A program made the translations under genes and the position numbers. A DNA stretch of 64,000 nt. Origin: Gamsiella multidivaricata (Eukaryota > Mortierellomycota > Mortierellomycetes > Mortierellales > Mortierellaceae). Location of the stretch: the NCBI RefSeq assembly GCF_025024155.1, contig NW_026251793.1:78177-142176 (forward strand), written 5' to 3'. This document shows positions 23,678-38,208 of this stretch, in pieces; within the stretch, counting starts at the first letter, position 1; each line of letters opens with the position of its first letter. The notes under the pieces are model-generated. The model worked only from the letters and a program-made list of their open reading frames with translations. It did not search any database and was not told the origin of the DNA.

Positions 23678-25352
23678 ATGACCCTGAACGATCGTATCAT
23701 GGCACGCAAAGGATACTGGCTCCGCAACGGTGCAATTCTCGCCTTTTGCCTGACCCTCTTCTTCTTTGTGATGCTCCCTCGGAAGCAGCCCATTCTCCAT
23801 AACAATCTCCCCATCGGTATGTCGAGGGCCCTCTGGCATTGTTGTCTTATCATCTCTGCCCCCGTTCTCTGTTCCACTAAAAATAAACTAACCACTTGAC
23901 TAATTTCATTTTCGTACAATTTTGCAGATCCATTATTGGAAAACACTTCAGCAACGTGGCCAGAAAATATCACCTCGGACCACTGCACACTCGCCCATCC
24001 AGGAAGACCCCTCGTCCAGTATGTGCTCATGATCGACGCTGGATCGTCCGGATCACGTATTCACGCCTACAAATTCAACTACTGCAAGGCTACACCCGAG
24101 CTGGAGAGCGAGGTCTTTGAGCAGCTCAAGCCTGGTCTGTCCAGCTACGATGAAGATGCTGAGGGCGCCGCCAGGAGTCTCGACCCCCTTCTGGAGACAG
24201 CCCTCAAGACCGTCCCCAGGTTCCTGCACAAGAGCACGCCTATCGCAGTCAAGGCTACCGCTGGATTGAGACTCTTGGGCGCTGCACAATCGAGCAATAT
24301 CTTGGCTGCTGTCCGCAACAGACTGGAGACCAATTACCCCTTCCCCATCATCAAGGAAGAGGGCGTCGCTATCATGAACGGAGCTGATGAGGGTATGCTG
24401 CGACATCACTGTGTACATCCTAGGATGGCGTGCTCTACTTTGTTCCATTGGCTGATTTCGTATTCTTGTCTTTTTCACAGGTGTCTATGCATGGGTCACT
24501 GTCAATTATCTTTTGGAGAGAGTCAACTCGCTGACAAAAGTACCCACGGTCGCCATTCTGGATCTCGGTGGAGCATCGACGCAGATTGTATTTGAACCCA
24601 AGGTCGTCAACGGACATTCAGTCGCACAGGGCGACCATCGCAGGTCCATGGGCTTCAACGGCAATGACTATGTTCTCTTCCAGCATTCATACCTCGGCTA
24701 TGGATTGAACGAGGCTCGCAACCAAATTAACCACTATGTCATCGAAAATCCTGTCACCAACAAGCACGGCATCGAGCTGGAAGAGGACGAGTACCTCCAC
24801 CCGTGCTTGCCCGTCAATACACACACGACAGTGCAGTACAAGGGACGGGATGTGACCCTGATGGGAGTTTCGGATCCAATTGGAGAGTGTAGACGCGTTG
24901 TCGAGGCCATCTTTTACAAGAACAAGGCTTGCAACCAGGTGCCATGCTCGTTCAATGGCGTGTACCAGCCTTCGCTTGCTACTGCATTCGAGTCCGACAT
25001 TTATGCGTTCTCCTTCATCTTCGATCGCATCGCACCCTTCCGGTTGGGAAGCGAGATCCCCACGCAGGAGATGACGCTCCAGGAACTCGCGGATCTGACC
25101 GACCGTGTCTGCGTAGCGGACGAAAGTAACTTTGAGGAATTCGAGAGCGTTGCGGAGGCCAGGAAGGAGCTGAGCTCTGTGGCAGAGATGTGCATGGACC
25201 TGAGCTACATCCATGGACTGCTCGGTTATGGCTATGGTATTCCATCGGATCGCAAGATCAGCCTGGCTAAGAAGATCCGCGACTATGAGACAGGTTGGTG
25301 TTTGGGTGCCAGCATCGCTGTCCTGGAGGACCGTTGGTACATTGGCGCGTAA
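23678..25352 (+). CDS. GDA1: Golgi guanosine diphosphatase GDA1 (GDA1/CD39 family)
   Basis: Hydrolyses GDP (and UDP) to the monophosphate in the Golgi lumen, removing the inhibitory product of GDP-sugar transferases and providing GMP for antiport. Proposed CDS is join(23678..23816, 23928..24392, 24481..25352), 491 aa; yeast Gda1 is 518 aa. Signal anchor about 17-33. Apyrase regions: ACR1 DAGSSGSR (83-90), ACR2 ATAGLRLLG (156-164), ACR3 NGADEGVYAW (197-206) with the catalytic-base Glu at 201, ACR4 DLGGASTQI (229-237), and ACR5-like HGLLGYGYG near the C-terminus. Intron phases 1 and 1 rebuild Asp-47 and Gly-202. A second Met at codon 8 is a possible alternative start. The neighbour upstream is a GDP-sugar transferase. 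Confidence 0.93.
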
Positions 25353-25561
25353 GGCACCAGAGCATTGTGACGATACCACACCACACAACACACTATAGAC
25401 AATTTTTAAAACCATCATTGCCGATAATAAACTATTCATTTTCCATGCTACAGATCAAATTTACGTGAAGACTCGATCTTTATTGTGCGCGGTGTAAAAT
25501 TCACACGCGTGTTGCCTGTTCGTCGTCATTTCATGGCTTCGTGCCGCTGGCATTGTAGCCA

Positions 25562-26077
25562 CTACGTCTGTCGTAGCCCCCCAAGCCCGGCATAGCCACC
25601 ATAGGTGCCAACTCCAGCGCCGCTGCTGGCAAGTCCGGGGATGACAACCATGTTGGCACCATAATCGCTGTTGGCATGGCCTTTGTGGTCGCCGCGACTA
25701 CCCAGTCCACCATAGCCGCTATAGCCGTGGCCGTAGATGTCGACAAGACGATCTCGCGCACTGTCGTAGTATGCAGGTGGAAGAAAGTTCAGGACGGGCA
25801 GGATGTTTGTCACGGGGATGATATCTGTCTGAGGCGCGATTGTGGTCACTGAACTAACGTCAGCGGTCTGGCCTGCAGCGGTGGCAGAGGGAGAGATGGT
25901 GGTAGCTGAAGCCGCTGCAGTCGGAACAATAGAGACGGGAGACGTTACGGAGGGAGCAGTGAGGGCGCGAGCGGCAGCAATGCCTTGTAAGTCGCTAGGC
26001 GGTTGAATGAGGGGTGCCGAAGAGACCACGGCCATGGTGAATGCCAGGCACAGGACCAGAGACGCGATGAAGAACAT
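25562..26077 (-). CDS. Gly/Tyr-rich secreted protein
   Basis: Single-exon 171-aa protein with a clear signal peptide (MFFIASLVLCLAFTMAVVSS, cleavage after about Ala-21), a Thr/Ser/Ala/Pro-rich middle (40-95) suited to O-mannosylation, and a Gly/Tyr/His-rich C-terminal third (YGHGYSGYGG, GTYGGYAGLGG). No GPI signal at the C-terminus and no cysteine pattern of a known effector. Probably a wall-associated or extracellular structural protein; function unknown. A TATA-like TTTATAAA sits on its strand at about 26150-26157. It is convergent with GDA1, 209 bp between stops. Confidence 0.7.
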   Translation of the reverse strand: MFFIASLVLCLAFTMAVVSSAPLIQPPSDLQGIAAARALTAPSVTSPVSIVPTAAASATTISPSATAAGQTADVSSVTTIAPQTDIIPVTNILPVLNFLPPAYYDSARDRLVDIYGHGYSGYGGLGSRGDHKGHANSDYGANMVVIPGLASSGAGVGTYGGYAGLGGLRQT

Positions 26078-26863
26078 GGGGAGGGACGTGACTAGATGGT
26101 GTTTCTGGTGCGTGAATAAAATGAGTTATGGGAAGGGATTGATACGCCATTTATAAAACCTGGCTTTGGCAATATCATTGGCTTTGTAGGATTACTAAGG
26201 GCTTTTTTTTTTCTTTTTTCTTTTTTTTTGCATGGCACAAGAGAAACAAGTTCCGAGGGGGCCCAGAATGGGGTCACGGCTTGATAGATGCGTGGTGAAA
26301 GGAGGATTCGCAGCTGTGTGTGTGGCCAAGAGGATGCGGATGATGGGCGATGTCGGGGGCTATGGTGGCGATGATGGGGATCTGCATCTCCCTAGGAAGA
26401 TATGATTCATCACGGGGTGCCGGTCATCTTGCTAACCTATCCACCTATCAGGAATCAAAAGGCCGCGTCTGTCCTAGGGAACAGACGATGGACACATTGC
26501 AGAAACGCGTCTATGGGGAAAATAGGAGGCCCGTGTGCATGGGCGTTTAAGAAAAAAAAAAAAAAAAAAAAAAAAGTGGGTTGCGGTCGTTATTGCGGGG
26601 TAAGAAGACCATGCCCCAGGAGCAATCGGAACTTAAATGCGGGCAGGCAACGTCCAAACAAAACACTGGCGCCCTGTTCATAGATTCGCCAGCCAAGAAG
26701 AGGAATGGATGCGACGATCATCATCATCATCAATCATCATCTTGACCCTCTTCGATTCGCTTCATACCCATCATTCATCCAACTACGGACTCACTGATTC
26801 CTCTCCAATCCCTATACTTCTGCTGTGTACACCACCTACGCGAACAAGCATTGAACTGAACCG
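26078..26863. other. Divergent intergenic region
   Basis: Between the secreted-protein gene (-) and the MFS transporter (+). Contains T-rich tracts near 26205-26230, an A24 tract (26552-26575) and ATC repeats near 26720. No gene seen. Confidence 0.5.
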
Positions 26864-28635
26864 ATGCTGGTCTCCAAAACCAAGCCCGCTCCAAAGTGGA
26901 CTGTTCTCATTGTCTTCTGTCTGGCCCAGTTCCTGGACGTTGCCAACCTGTCTGCCGTCAACATCTCGTTGCCAACCATCAAGGCCGAGCTGCACTTCTC
27001 GGAGAGCCAGCTCCCCTGGATCGTTAACGCGTTCACCCTGACCTTCGGTACCTTCCTCCTGATCGGAGGAAAACTCGGTGACAAGTATGGTCATAAACGA
27101 CTCTTCCTCACGGGCCTTATCTGGTTTTCGATCTGGTCCCTGGTCTGCGGCCTAAGCCAAAGCGTCATCCTGCTCTGCATCGCCCGTGCGATGCAAGGTC
27201 TCGGCGCGGCAGCAACCATCCCCAATGCCTTGGCACTTATCCAGTTTACCTACACCGAGCAGGTCGAAAAATCGAGGGCGCTCTCAGTCTTTTCGAGCAG
27301 TGGCGCCCTAGGTTTCGGGATCGGGCTTGTCTTGGGAGGTGTCTTTACCGCCACCATCGGCTGGAAGTATATTTTTTACATGTACGCAAGCAGGCTTGAA
27401 TCTCATCAGCTCCGCGTTTTGATCTTGAGCAACAACTCACTCAAGCTTTTTTATGTGCGTGTTTTAGCTCGGCTATCATGGGTGTGCTGATCGCTATCGT
27501 GGCATTCTTCGTTATCCCTGAATCCGATGCCGCGTACCGCGCCAATGTGAAGCTGGATCTCGTCGGTGCCATCACCATTACTGCTGCGTTGTTGGCTCTT
27601 GTCTACGGCATCTCGGACGGCCGCTGGTCTTCTGTACCCGTTATTGTGTGTCTTGTCCTGAGCATCCTGCTGTTGTTCTTCTTTGTCTGGGTCGAAAAGA
27701 AGGTCGAATCGCCAATGTTGCCGATGTCAATCTTCAGGACTCGCATGTTCACCGCCATGTTGATTGTCGGCGCCTTGTACCAGACCTGGTATTTGGTCTA
27801 CAACCTTTATTGTACACTAATTTTCCAGGAAGTCATGGGATACGGGGCCTTGAACACTGCCTACGCGTTCTTCCCACTGGCATTCCCAGGACTGGTGCTG
27901 AACCCATTGGCGGGATATCTGATTCCCAAGGTGGGAGCTAAGCCGTTGTTGGTGGTCGGCACGGGCTGCATGGCTATCTCGGCAGCATTGTTTGCAGTTG
28001 CAGATGAGAATACTGGATACTGGCCACTGCCGTTTCCTTCGATGTGCATTGGTGAAATCGGCATTGCCATGACCTATACCTCGGCGATGGTGGCAGCTCT
28101 GACCATGGCTAAGTCTGAAGAACATGGACTCAACAGTACGTTGTTCATATAAGGCTGTACTGTCATGATGGTGCTATCATATCGTAATCCTTTCATTGAC
28201 GCTTTCGCCTTTCTTCCTTTGTTAGGCGCTGTATTCTCGGTGGCCATGCAGGCTGGATCTGGAGTTGGACTCGCTATCACCAATGCCATTTCGGACGCGG
28301 TTATCAAATCGACAGGATCTAAATTCAAAGGTTATAAGGTCGGGCTATGGATTGGATTCGCGGTGACACTGCTTTGTGTGCTGATCACCCTGGTGTTTGT
28401 GCCCTCGAAGGCGACGCTGGAGAAAAAGCAGCTGGCTAGGGCTCAAAAGCAGGCTGCGTCGGATGCATCGGATCATGTCGAGTTTGCAGAGCCATCGATT
28501 CTTGAAAAGGGTGGAGACGAAGGAATTGTTGATGTCGAAAAGGTTGGACGCCATCATGCTGACAGCGTCAAGCAGCCGCTGGAGAGAGAGAAGGTTGGGC
28601 AGAAGCAGGTGTTCGACTCCGTCTCGCCAGCGTAA
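26864..28635 (+). CDS. MFS transporter, DHA2-type drug:H+ antiporter family
   Basis: Proposed CDS is join(26864..27381, 27468..28135, 28226..28635), 531 aa, predicted 14 TM. The plasma membrane or vacuole transporter signature is strong: motif A GGKLGDKYGHKRLFLTG at 68-84 between TM2 and TM3, PWIVNAFTL in TM2, ARAMQGLGAAATIPNAL in TM4 and the GALGFGIGLVLGG motif C in TM5. Intron 1 (phase 2) gives FYISAIMGVL and intron 2 (phase 1) gives HGLNSAVFSV, both natural family continuations. The cytosolic tail after TM14 is charged. Substrate cannot be predicted; fungal relatives export drugs or toxins or import amino acids. Confidence 0.9.
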
Positions 28636-29360
28636 AAGCTGAATATATCCCAGGGCGCCAGGGGTGATATGTTTTTTTAGAGGTTCGCGGTCGCGTTCAG
28701 TTGCGTACCGGGTGCCTCTTTTTCTCATCCTTGGACACCTTTATTTTTTTTAACTCATCGAAGAGAGGCGTGGGAGAAGAAGTACTATGCTTCCTTGTCT
28801 TGCATGCCTCTTGTTCGATGATGTACTTATATCTGTATTTTTATAGTGTTCTCCTCGTTCACACACTGTAACAATAAACACCCGGATAGAACAGGACATG
28901 AGCTGACTCCATGCATTAATCCGCAGTGTTCCTTGCCAGTGAAGCAGGACCTGAGTCGGCTGTATGCTTTCTCTTTGCAATGGCTTTTTGCCAAGCGGAA
29001 TTGGCAGAAAGACCACAGGACTTAGACCTCTGAACGAAAGCATATGTCTTGCTTGGCGCGAGTGTTGCTGGCCCCTGAGTCTGTTTTTTTGGAGCATAAT
29101 TTTTTTATCCCATGGCTGTGCACTGTGTGCGTCAACTCTAATCAGTTTCGTGCAGTCACTGATGGACGCGACACTGTCCTTTTCCCCTCTTTCCAGTTGC
29201 CTTCTTTGTCTCTTCTTTCTTTCCTCTGCTTCCTCACCTCTTACATCGCTTCTTCCGCTACCGCCGCCACCGCCACCGCCACCACCACGACCACCACAAC
29301 AGCGACAATAGCTCATCCCTCATATCCGCCACTTACGCTTCCCTCACTCCACATTCGACC
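28636..29360. other. Intergenic, MFS to helicase B
   Basis: No gene found. The final 170 bp are a CT-rich leader with a run of CCGCCA/CCACCA triplet repeats (about 29258-29300) just before the helicase B start. Confidence 0.5.
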
Positions 29361-31753
<2,393 letters not shown>

Positions 31754-32466
31754 CTAGAATTAAGCCCGAGAGGGTTTGTTTTTCTCACTTGCGCATGGTA
31801 CAACACCACAACACCACAACATTGCACAACGGCACCATCAATGTGCTCAGTATGCTGAAGATGAACAGGACAGGACAAGGGTGGATTGGAGACGGCATGG
31901 TCCTCTGTTTTATAGGAGCCCTTTGGGGATAACTGGTTGGGCCCGACAGGCGTGGGGTCTCCACGCGAACGGCGCCTTTCTAAGCATCCTTCCAAATAAA
32001 TGCTACGCTATTCAGCGAACAAGAACTGATGTGAGCCCTGCACGCGCGTCGCGATTCGCCTAGGCGAAAAATGAAAAGTTGTGACTTGAGGGTTAAAAAT
32101 AAAAAAAACGCAGGAGACCGTTTTTACCACGTTCTCGACCCCCACCCCTACACCCTCACCTCCTCCGTCCGCCCTGGGCTTTCGTTTGCCATCAACTCCT
32201 CTTCCTCTTGTCCTCATTCGACGTTGGTCATCTGCACTCGATAGAGCTATCGTCCTTCGAGGGTTCATCTTTTCTTTTTCTTTTTCTTTTTTCTTTTTCT
32301 TTTTCCTGTCCGTTGTCCATCCTCCATTCCCGAGTGCTCTTACATCTGCCGCACAAGGGGACCTGTTCATCATCTCACGCCTCATCTTGTCTCCTCAATA
32401 ACCGTGCCGGTCCTGTTTCCCGCCTCTGCCGCTGGCCTGTATCCACTTCTATAGCATTAAAACACG
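31754..32466. other. Intergenic, helicase B to FHIP
   Basis: No gene. Carries TTTTTC repeats (about 32270-32306) and a CT-rich leader before the FHIP start. Confidence 0.5.
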
Positions 32467-35400
32467 ATGGAGCCGAGTTTCTGGAACAAGCTGAGAAAGT
32501 CACTGACGACCGCACCCAAGACACAGCCGAGCAGTGCTGTGCAGCTGACACGCTTCAACAAGTGCTGGACCACTATTCAGGTACGCGGCAGGGGAACCAT
32601 TTGCAGTTATACCTTGCTCGTTACCAGTTCCAGAGTGCGATCGATGACTTAACTTGCCTCTAATGCCCGCATCCTCTTTTGCCGCAACCGTTATATTTTT
32701 TATTCTGCAGAATGGGTTCTCGACACCAGAGAAACGCAGCCTTTATGTCCAACAGACCGAGATCCCAGCCCGGCTCAAGAACATGGTGGATCTCCTTGTG
32801 GACGAAGAGTCACGTCTGGATGATGATGCTGCAGGAACAACGGGAGTGTGCATGGAGTATCTCCTCAAACACAATATCCTGGCCAAGCTGGTCAACATGG
32901 CGGAGGGCGATCAACCCAAGGGTATCATGGGCGAGACCATTCGAACGATTGCGGCCATGATCAACCTCCTTGATGATCGCTTCCTTGTCCACAATGCCGT
33001 CCACAAACCGACCGTCAAACTGCTGCGAACATGCGCCTCTGGTACAGAACTTCAGGGTGAGAGCTATCACGAGGACCTTGTGGATCTGATGTACATTGTC
33101 TGCTCAAAGATCCACGGATATCCAGAGCTGCTCAACATCTTTTTCCACGACAAGCAATGGTTGACGGTGCCGCAGAGGGTGGCCGCGAAGAGGATCCAAA
33201 AGAATCTGCAGACCATGGAGATGTTGAAGAATCTGAGGGCTTCGACCAGCGAGAATGCAGCCGAGAAGGAATCGCCATCGCAACCACTGGATGGATCGCA
33301 AGCGGCTCTGGATTCGACCGAGCAAGAAGAACCGGCCTCTGAACAAACCTCTGTCGCCGACGGCCAGGGCACCCAACAAACTACGCCAGCACCGAAAAGC
33401 GACTACGAATTCTTGCTGTTCACCTATCTCTCGAAATTCGTGCACCGCGAGGGCAAGACGGGTGATTTTGCAAGGACAGGATTGCTCTTCCTTATGGAGC
33501 TGGCTACTGGTTCTCTGGGGGAGTACATCATCGAGTCAGATTTCACTTCCTTCCTGAGCGCAGGTGTCGGTGCGTCGTATTCTCAGCTTCCGCGTAAACT
33601 GCTCGTTCGAGGCGGACCGAACACGATCAACAGCATGGTCGGAACACTGAATGATCGCGCGCCACCAACAGAGTCAACCCCATCGAGGCGCGCCAACATC
33701 GAATTGTCTACCTCGACTGATTTTCAATCGCGACTGGATGCATTTTTGAAGCTCCTCGAATTCTGTCAGGACATCATGATGCGATGCCCCAACAGCGAAA
33801 TCGTCGACTCGCTTCTCAACACATTCAAGACAGTGTTTCTCGAGAATATCCTGTTCCCGTCCATCATGGAGTGCTCCGACACCGATGGCAGCTCGGTCGC
33901 CGTTATCAGCTACATTGATCTGATTCTTCAAGTATTGGAGCATGAGGCATTGGTGGACTTGGTCCTTGGGTTCTTAATGTCCTCTGAGGATGACAATAGA
34001 GCCACAGGTGCATCACAGGACACGGATGATGCCTTTGCAGAGATTCAGAATCCACAAACGACTTCATCCTACTTCACGGCGAGTGGACGCTTTACGCTCA
34101 AGGACTTGATCCTCTCCCGGCTCAAGTCTCGATCTCAGCCGACTGTAATTGCGACCCTGAAGCTGTTGAACACACTCATCACCCGCCATTGTAAATACTC
34201 GCTCAAGCTGCTTAGCATCCAGCCAGACATCAAGGCGACATCATTCCGGGACATGCCAGGCCAATCCAACGGAGGAGATGGGGACTTGCCCCTCGTCAGC
34301 CATCATGTGCATGAGCTGGATCTCTTTTACGCCCTCATCTCGACTATCAACCCTCACAACACTGCAGAAATCTTTTGTCACGGCTACGAGTCCTATCTCC
34401 GGGATGCCGAGGGTGCAGTGGAGACCCATCAATGTTATTTGAGGAGCAAGGAGATCGATGGCAGTCAGGCAACCCCAGGCCAACTCTCGGCGCTCGAGCG
34501 CAAGAAACAGCGTCGTCGTAGCATGAAGTATGGACAAAAGATGGACCTCCCGGACGATCTCTCCGGAGATGCCTTTCTTCGAGAGCAGGAAAAGAACACG
34601 GAAGCCATGGCAGCTCTCAGCTGCTGCGACAAGCCTCGCTCGCACCCTGTGCCTTTGCATCGTCTGCTTCCTTCTGATCCGCTGCTCCAGATCCTGCTGG
34701 GTACTTTGTCGCACTTTTTTGCCCACAGCGTTGAACTTAACTTGGCGCTGACTGGAGTCATCACCTCTCTGGCTGTCTGCCCCTATCGCTCGTTGGAGGG
34801 TTGGCTCCTGTTCAAGAGTACAGACATCAGGAATCCAGGCGAGGATGGGCCTGTCGAAGCGGCAGTTGGTGCCCAAGTCAATCCTCAGGCAGACGTTCGA
34901 TTCGAACTCGGTGACTCTGAAGACGAAGACACGCTGCCATCATACCTGTCTCGAGGCACCAATGCCAAGGCAAGCAAATCTGCCTCTGCCTCACAGGCCT
35001 CAGTTGCCATCTCTGATGAGGCCACTGGAGCCACCTCGTTCAAGTCGTTCCCTCCATTCTTCACCATGCTCAGGACGCTGACGCAGCAAGTCGACTACTA
35101 CCGCAGCGAAATCGACGGGTTTGATGAGTACCTCGCGGATCGACGACGCATCCTCCTTGTCGCAACAGAGCTCAACAGCGCTATTCACACTCCAGGATTG
35201 TCAAGCCAGCATCGCTCTCAGCAGTACCCACAACAATACTACCAGCAACAGCATCAGTATCCCAGCAGCGCGTTTGGATCTAACGAGTCCTTTGCCAATC
35301 AGCAGATTGCAAGTGAGATTCGCTCGGGACATGGCACCCCGACATCAATGGCGGGTTCTTCTATGAGCCACGGTGGACCTATTAACCCGCAATTTTCAGG

Positions 35401-36250
35401 CACATCCCAACGAATCAATACAAAAAATCTGGCGCCGGAGGGAGCGCAATCCGCTTCTTCACACACGATCAGCTCGCCCAAAGCAAGGAAGAGCAGCGCA
35501 CCATCCAGCTTGATGTCGTCGCCATCCAACATGCCATTCCTGGATGCCTCGGGTTATAGGCGACCTACAAGTAAGCCCGGCAGTAGCAGCAGCAGTATCA
35601 ACAGCGGCAGTCTCCCCGGAGGCGCGGATTCAGATATGCAGAGTATGCATAGCGCAACCACCATGCCGAGCTCGGTCCAGTCTTCAAGGACAGCTGTTTC
35701 AGCTTCAGCATCATCATATTCCTCATCTATGCACTCTAACTCTGTGGGATCAAGACCGCCCATGGCTTCTGGAATGGCAGGAGCCGCTGCATCGGTGGCG
35801 GGCGCTCAGTCGTCGTCGTGGGGATCGTTTACCGCCAAATCCCAGCCGGTCCCGAACCCAGTGCTTGTCAGGACCATGGAGACGATGATGATTAAGCCCT
35901 TGTTTCCAGACGGTTTCGTGAACGATTCGGATAGCGAGGCAGAGAACGAGGCTGCAGAGCACTCGGATTTGAGCGAGGATGAGGGTGCAGAGGGCGAAGG
36001 TGCAGAGGGGGCGGAGGATACACCAAAGAAGTCCAAGCGGGCGGGTCAGAGAACACGCGAGGCCTCCACGAGCTCCTCAAACGAGACCTCAGAGACACCA
36101 TCACAACAACATGGAACTCATCGCGAAAAGATGGTTACGTTGGGTCAATTGTTGACGAACGTTGTGATTTTGGAGGAGGTCGTTAAGGAGGTGGTGGCAG
36201 TCGCGCAGGTGCGTCGGGGCCTGGGTGTGGACAAGGTGCGGTTTTTGTAA
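32467..36250 (+). CDS. FHIP (FTS-Hook-interacting protein, FAM160/RAI16 family)
   Basis: Subunit of the FTS-Hook-FHIP complex that links early endosomes to dynein for long-range transport in hyphae. Proposed CDS is join(32467..32580, 32711..36250), 1217 aa. Exon 1 gives MEPSFWNKLRKSL and FNKCWTTIQ, matching the amphipathic start and the W..I motif of the family. Exon 2 follows with EIPARLKNMVDLLVDEE and GVCMEYLLKHNIL, the hallmark G.CMEYLL..KIL. Further conserved helices are DLMYIVCSKIHGYPELLNIF and LGEYIIESDFTSFLSAGVGA, and the C-terminus has LGQLLTNVVILEEVVKEVVA. A Ser/Gln-rich low-complexity insert occupies about 870-1100. The single intron is phase 0. It converges on the Ola1-like gene with only 91 bp between stops. 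Confidence 0.85.
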
Positions 36251-36341
36251 AATGTTGACCCATTTTTTTTTTTTCTTTTTTTTTTTTCTTTGTTGACTAC
36301 GCGACGCAATGTTACAGCAATAAACATAAAGAGCACCTTTA

Positions 36342-37995
36342 TTACTTCTTCTTGTTGGTGACATTGAATTTGAAGTAGACAACATCGCCATCCTCAACAA
36401 CGTAGTCCTTGCCCTTGGAGTAGTATTTGCCAGCGGCCTTGACAGCCGCCTCAGATCCAAGCTCTTTCAGGTCTTCCATTTTCATGACCTAGATTACAAA
36501 GTCAAACATGTTATTACAAGTGCCAGAACAGGGTTCATGAGTTTTCAGCTCATATCTACATACCTCGGCCATGATAAATCCGCGCTCGAAATCGCTGTGG
36601 ATAACACCGGCAGCCTGCGGTGCCAGAGTATTCTTCCTCGTGGTCCAGGATCGAACTTCCCCTGGTCCCGCCGTGAAGAACTGCTGTAAGCTCAAGGCCT
36701 CACGTCCCCTAATGATGACTTCTGGTAATGCGGACGTAATTGTGGAGCCAACCTGTTGTGAGGCATCGTCCAGCACTGTCTGCTTATCCTCTGGTGAGTC
36801 ATTGAATAATGAAAGCTGGTTCTCAAACGACCCCGAGAAGGGGATCAACAAGTCGCCGGGATGATGCTTATCGATCCAGTCCTGAATCTTCTGGATGACT
36901 GGATTCGGGGCCTTGGAGAGATGCAAATAGTCGTGTTCACTGATATTGACGAGGTAGATCATTGGTTTTGCAGTCAGGAGGTATTGCTGATTGATGACCT
37001 CGATCTCCTTGTTGGTCCAGCCGCCCGTCCGGATATCGTTGCCCTGTTCTACCCATGCCAGACATTTCTCTATGGCCGCAAAGTCTTCCTTTTTTTTCTT
37101 CTCTGCAGGAGTACCGCCAGTTCCAGAACCTAACCGGGTCGCTACGGCTTTGTGTTCCTGATGGATCTTTTGCAACCAGTCGATGTCGCGGAGGAGGAGT
37201 TCATAGTGGATGGTTTCGAGGTCGCGGACAGGGTCGACGGAGCCGTCGACATGCATGACGCCGGGGTCATCGAAGCCGCGGCAGAGATGGAAGAGGGCAT
37301 CAACGGATCGGACGTGGGAAAGAAAGGCGTTGCCGAGCCCCTCACCCTGAGCAGCCCCACGGACCAAACCAGCGATATCGATGACGGTCAAGTAAGCTGG
37401 GGTTTCTTTTTGGGGTTGGTATTGTTGGACGAGCCAGGAGAAGCGATCATCCGGGACGATGACACGGGCTTCGGAAGGGTCGATCGTACAGAAAGGGAAG
37501 TTTTCGGCGGGGACGGAGGAGTTGGTCAGGGCATTGAAGAACGTGGATTTTCTATGAGTCAAAGCGGACAGATTTTGATCGTTATAGTAGTGAACGCTTT
37601 ATCGAGGCTAGAATTGTATGGAAAGGACAAATTCTTACCCAACATTGGGCACACCGAGAATGCCGACTATGACAGTGAACAAGAAAGATCGATCCATGTC
37701 AGTTGATGAGCGGCAGTTGTCGTTATAGAACAATACTCTACCCCCTGTTCAGTGCTTCCCACATGTTCTTACTCTTCAGGTTGTTCGATGGTCTCCCCAG
37801 TAGAGCCTTCTCCTCCACAGGGACCGTCCCCTTCTTGGAGGCGGGCCTTGCATAGCAAACAGTGCTTGTCGTTGAGAAGAAGAGCCGTTGCGACGATCGT
37901 AATTGTCCAGATATAAAATCAGAGTTGTGTCCCAGGCGAGCACAGAGCGGCCTTATCCTGATTCCCAAGACAGACCGTACGCTGAAAGTTGCCAT
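36342..37995 (-). CDS. OLA1: Ola1/YchF-type P-loop ATPase with a mitochondrial presequence
   Basis: Obg-related TRAFAC ATPase. Proposed CDS is complement(join(36342..36488, 36564..37551, 37639..37666, 37773..37995)), 461 aa. Walker A GVPNVGKST at 79-87 is assembled across a 28-nt microexon; switch II is DIAGLVRGA; the G4 position is YLVNISE (NxxE type, as in Ola1, so ATP rather than GTP is expected). The C-terminal TGS domain includes the last exon ([39 protein letters not shown]). Cytosolic Ola1 starts close to the P-loop; here about 65 extra residues are Arg/Ser-rich and nearly free of acids at first ([20 protein letters not shown]...LFFSTTSTV), a typical matrix-targeting signal. Yeast YLF2 is a comparable second paralog. 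The AATAAA signal overlaps the stop codon. Confidence 0.88.
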
Positions 37996-38208
37996 TTCAG
38001 TTTTTGTGTTGATGGAAATGGATGTGGAGCTGTACAAGGATCGAGCACGGAACTGCCGAAGATAAATAGCCGTCTCGACGCCACCAACTTTAATTCCAGG
38101 GCAGTGGACAGAGTCCATTTTTTTTTTTTGAGACACGCTGTGCAAAAGCTGTGCCTGAAATTTCTATTTTTATTATTATTTGCAAAGGCCTCTTGCTTTC
38201 GTCGCGAT

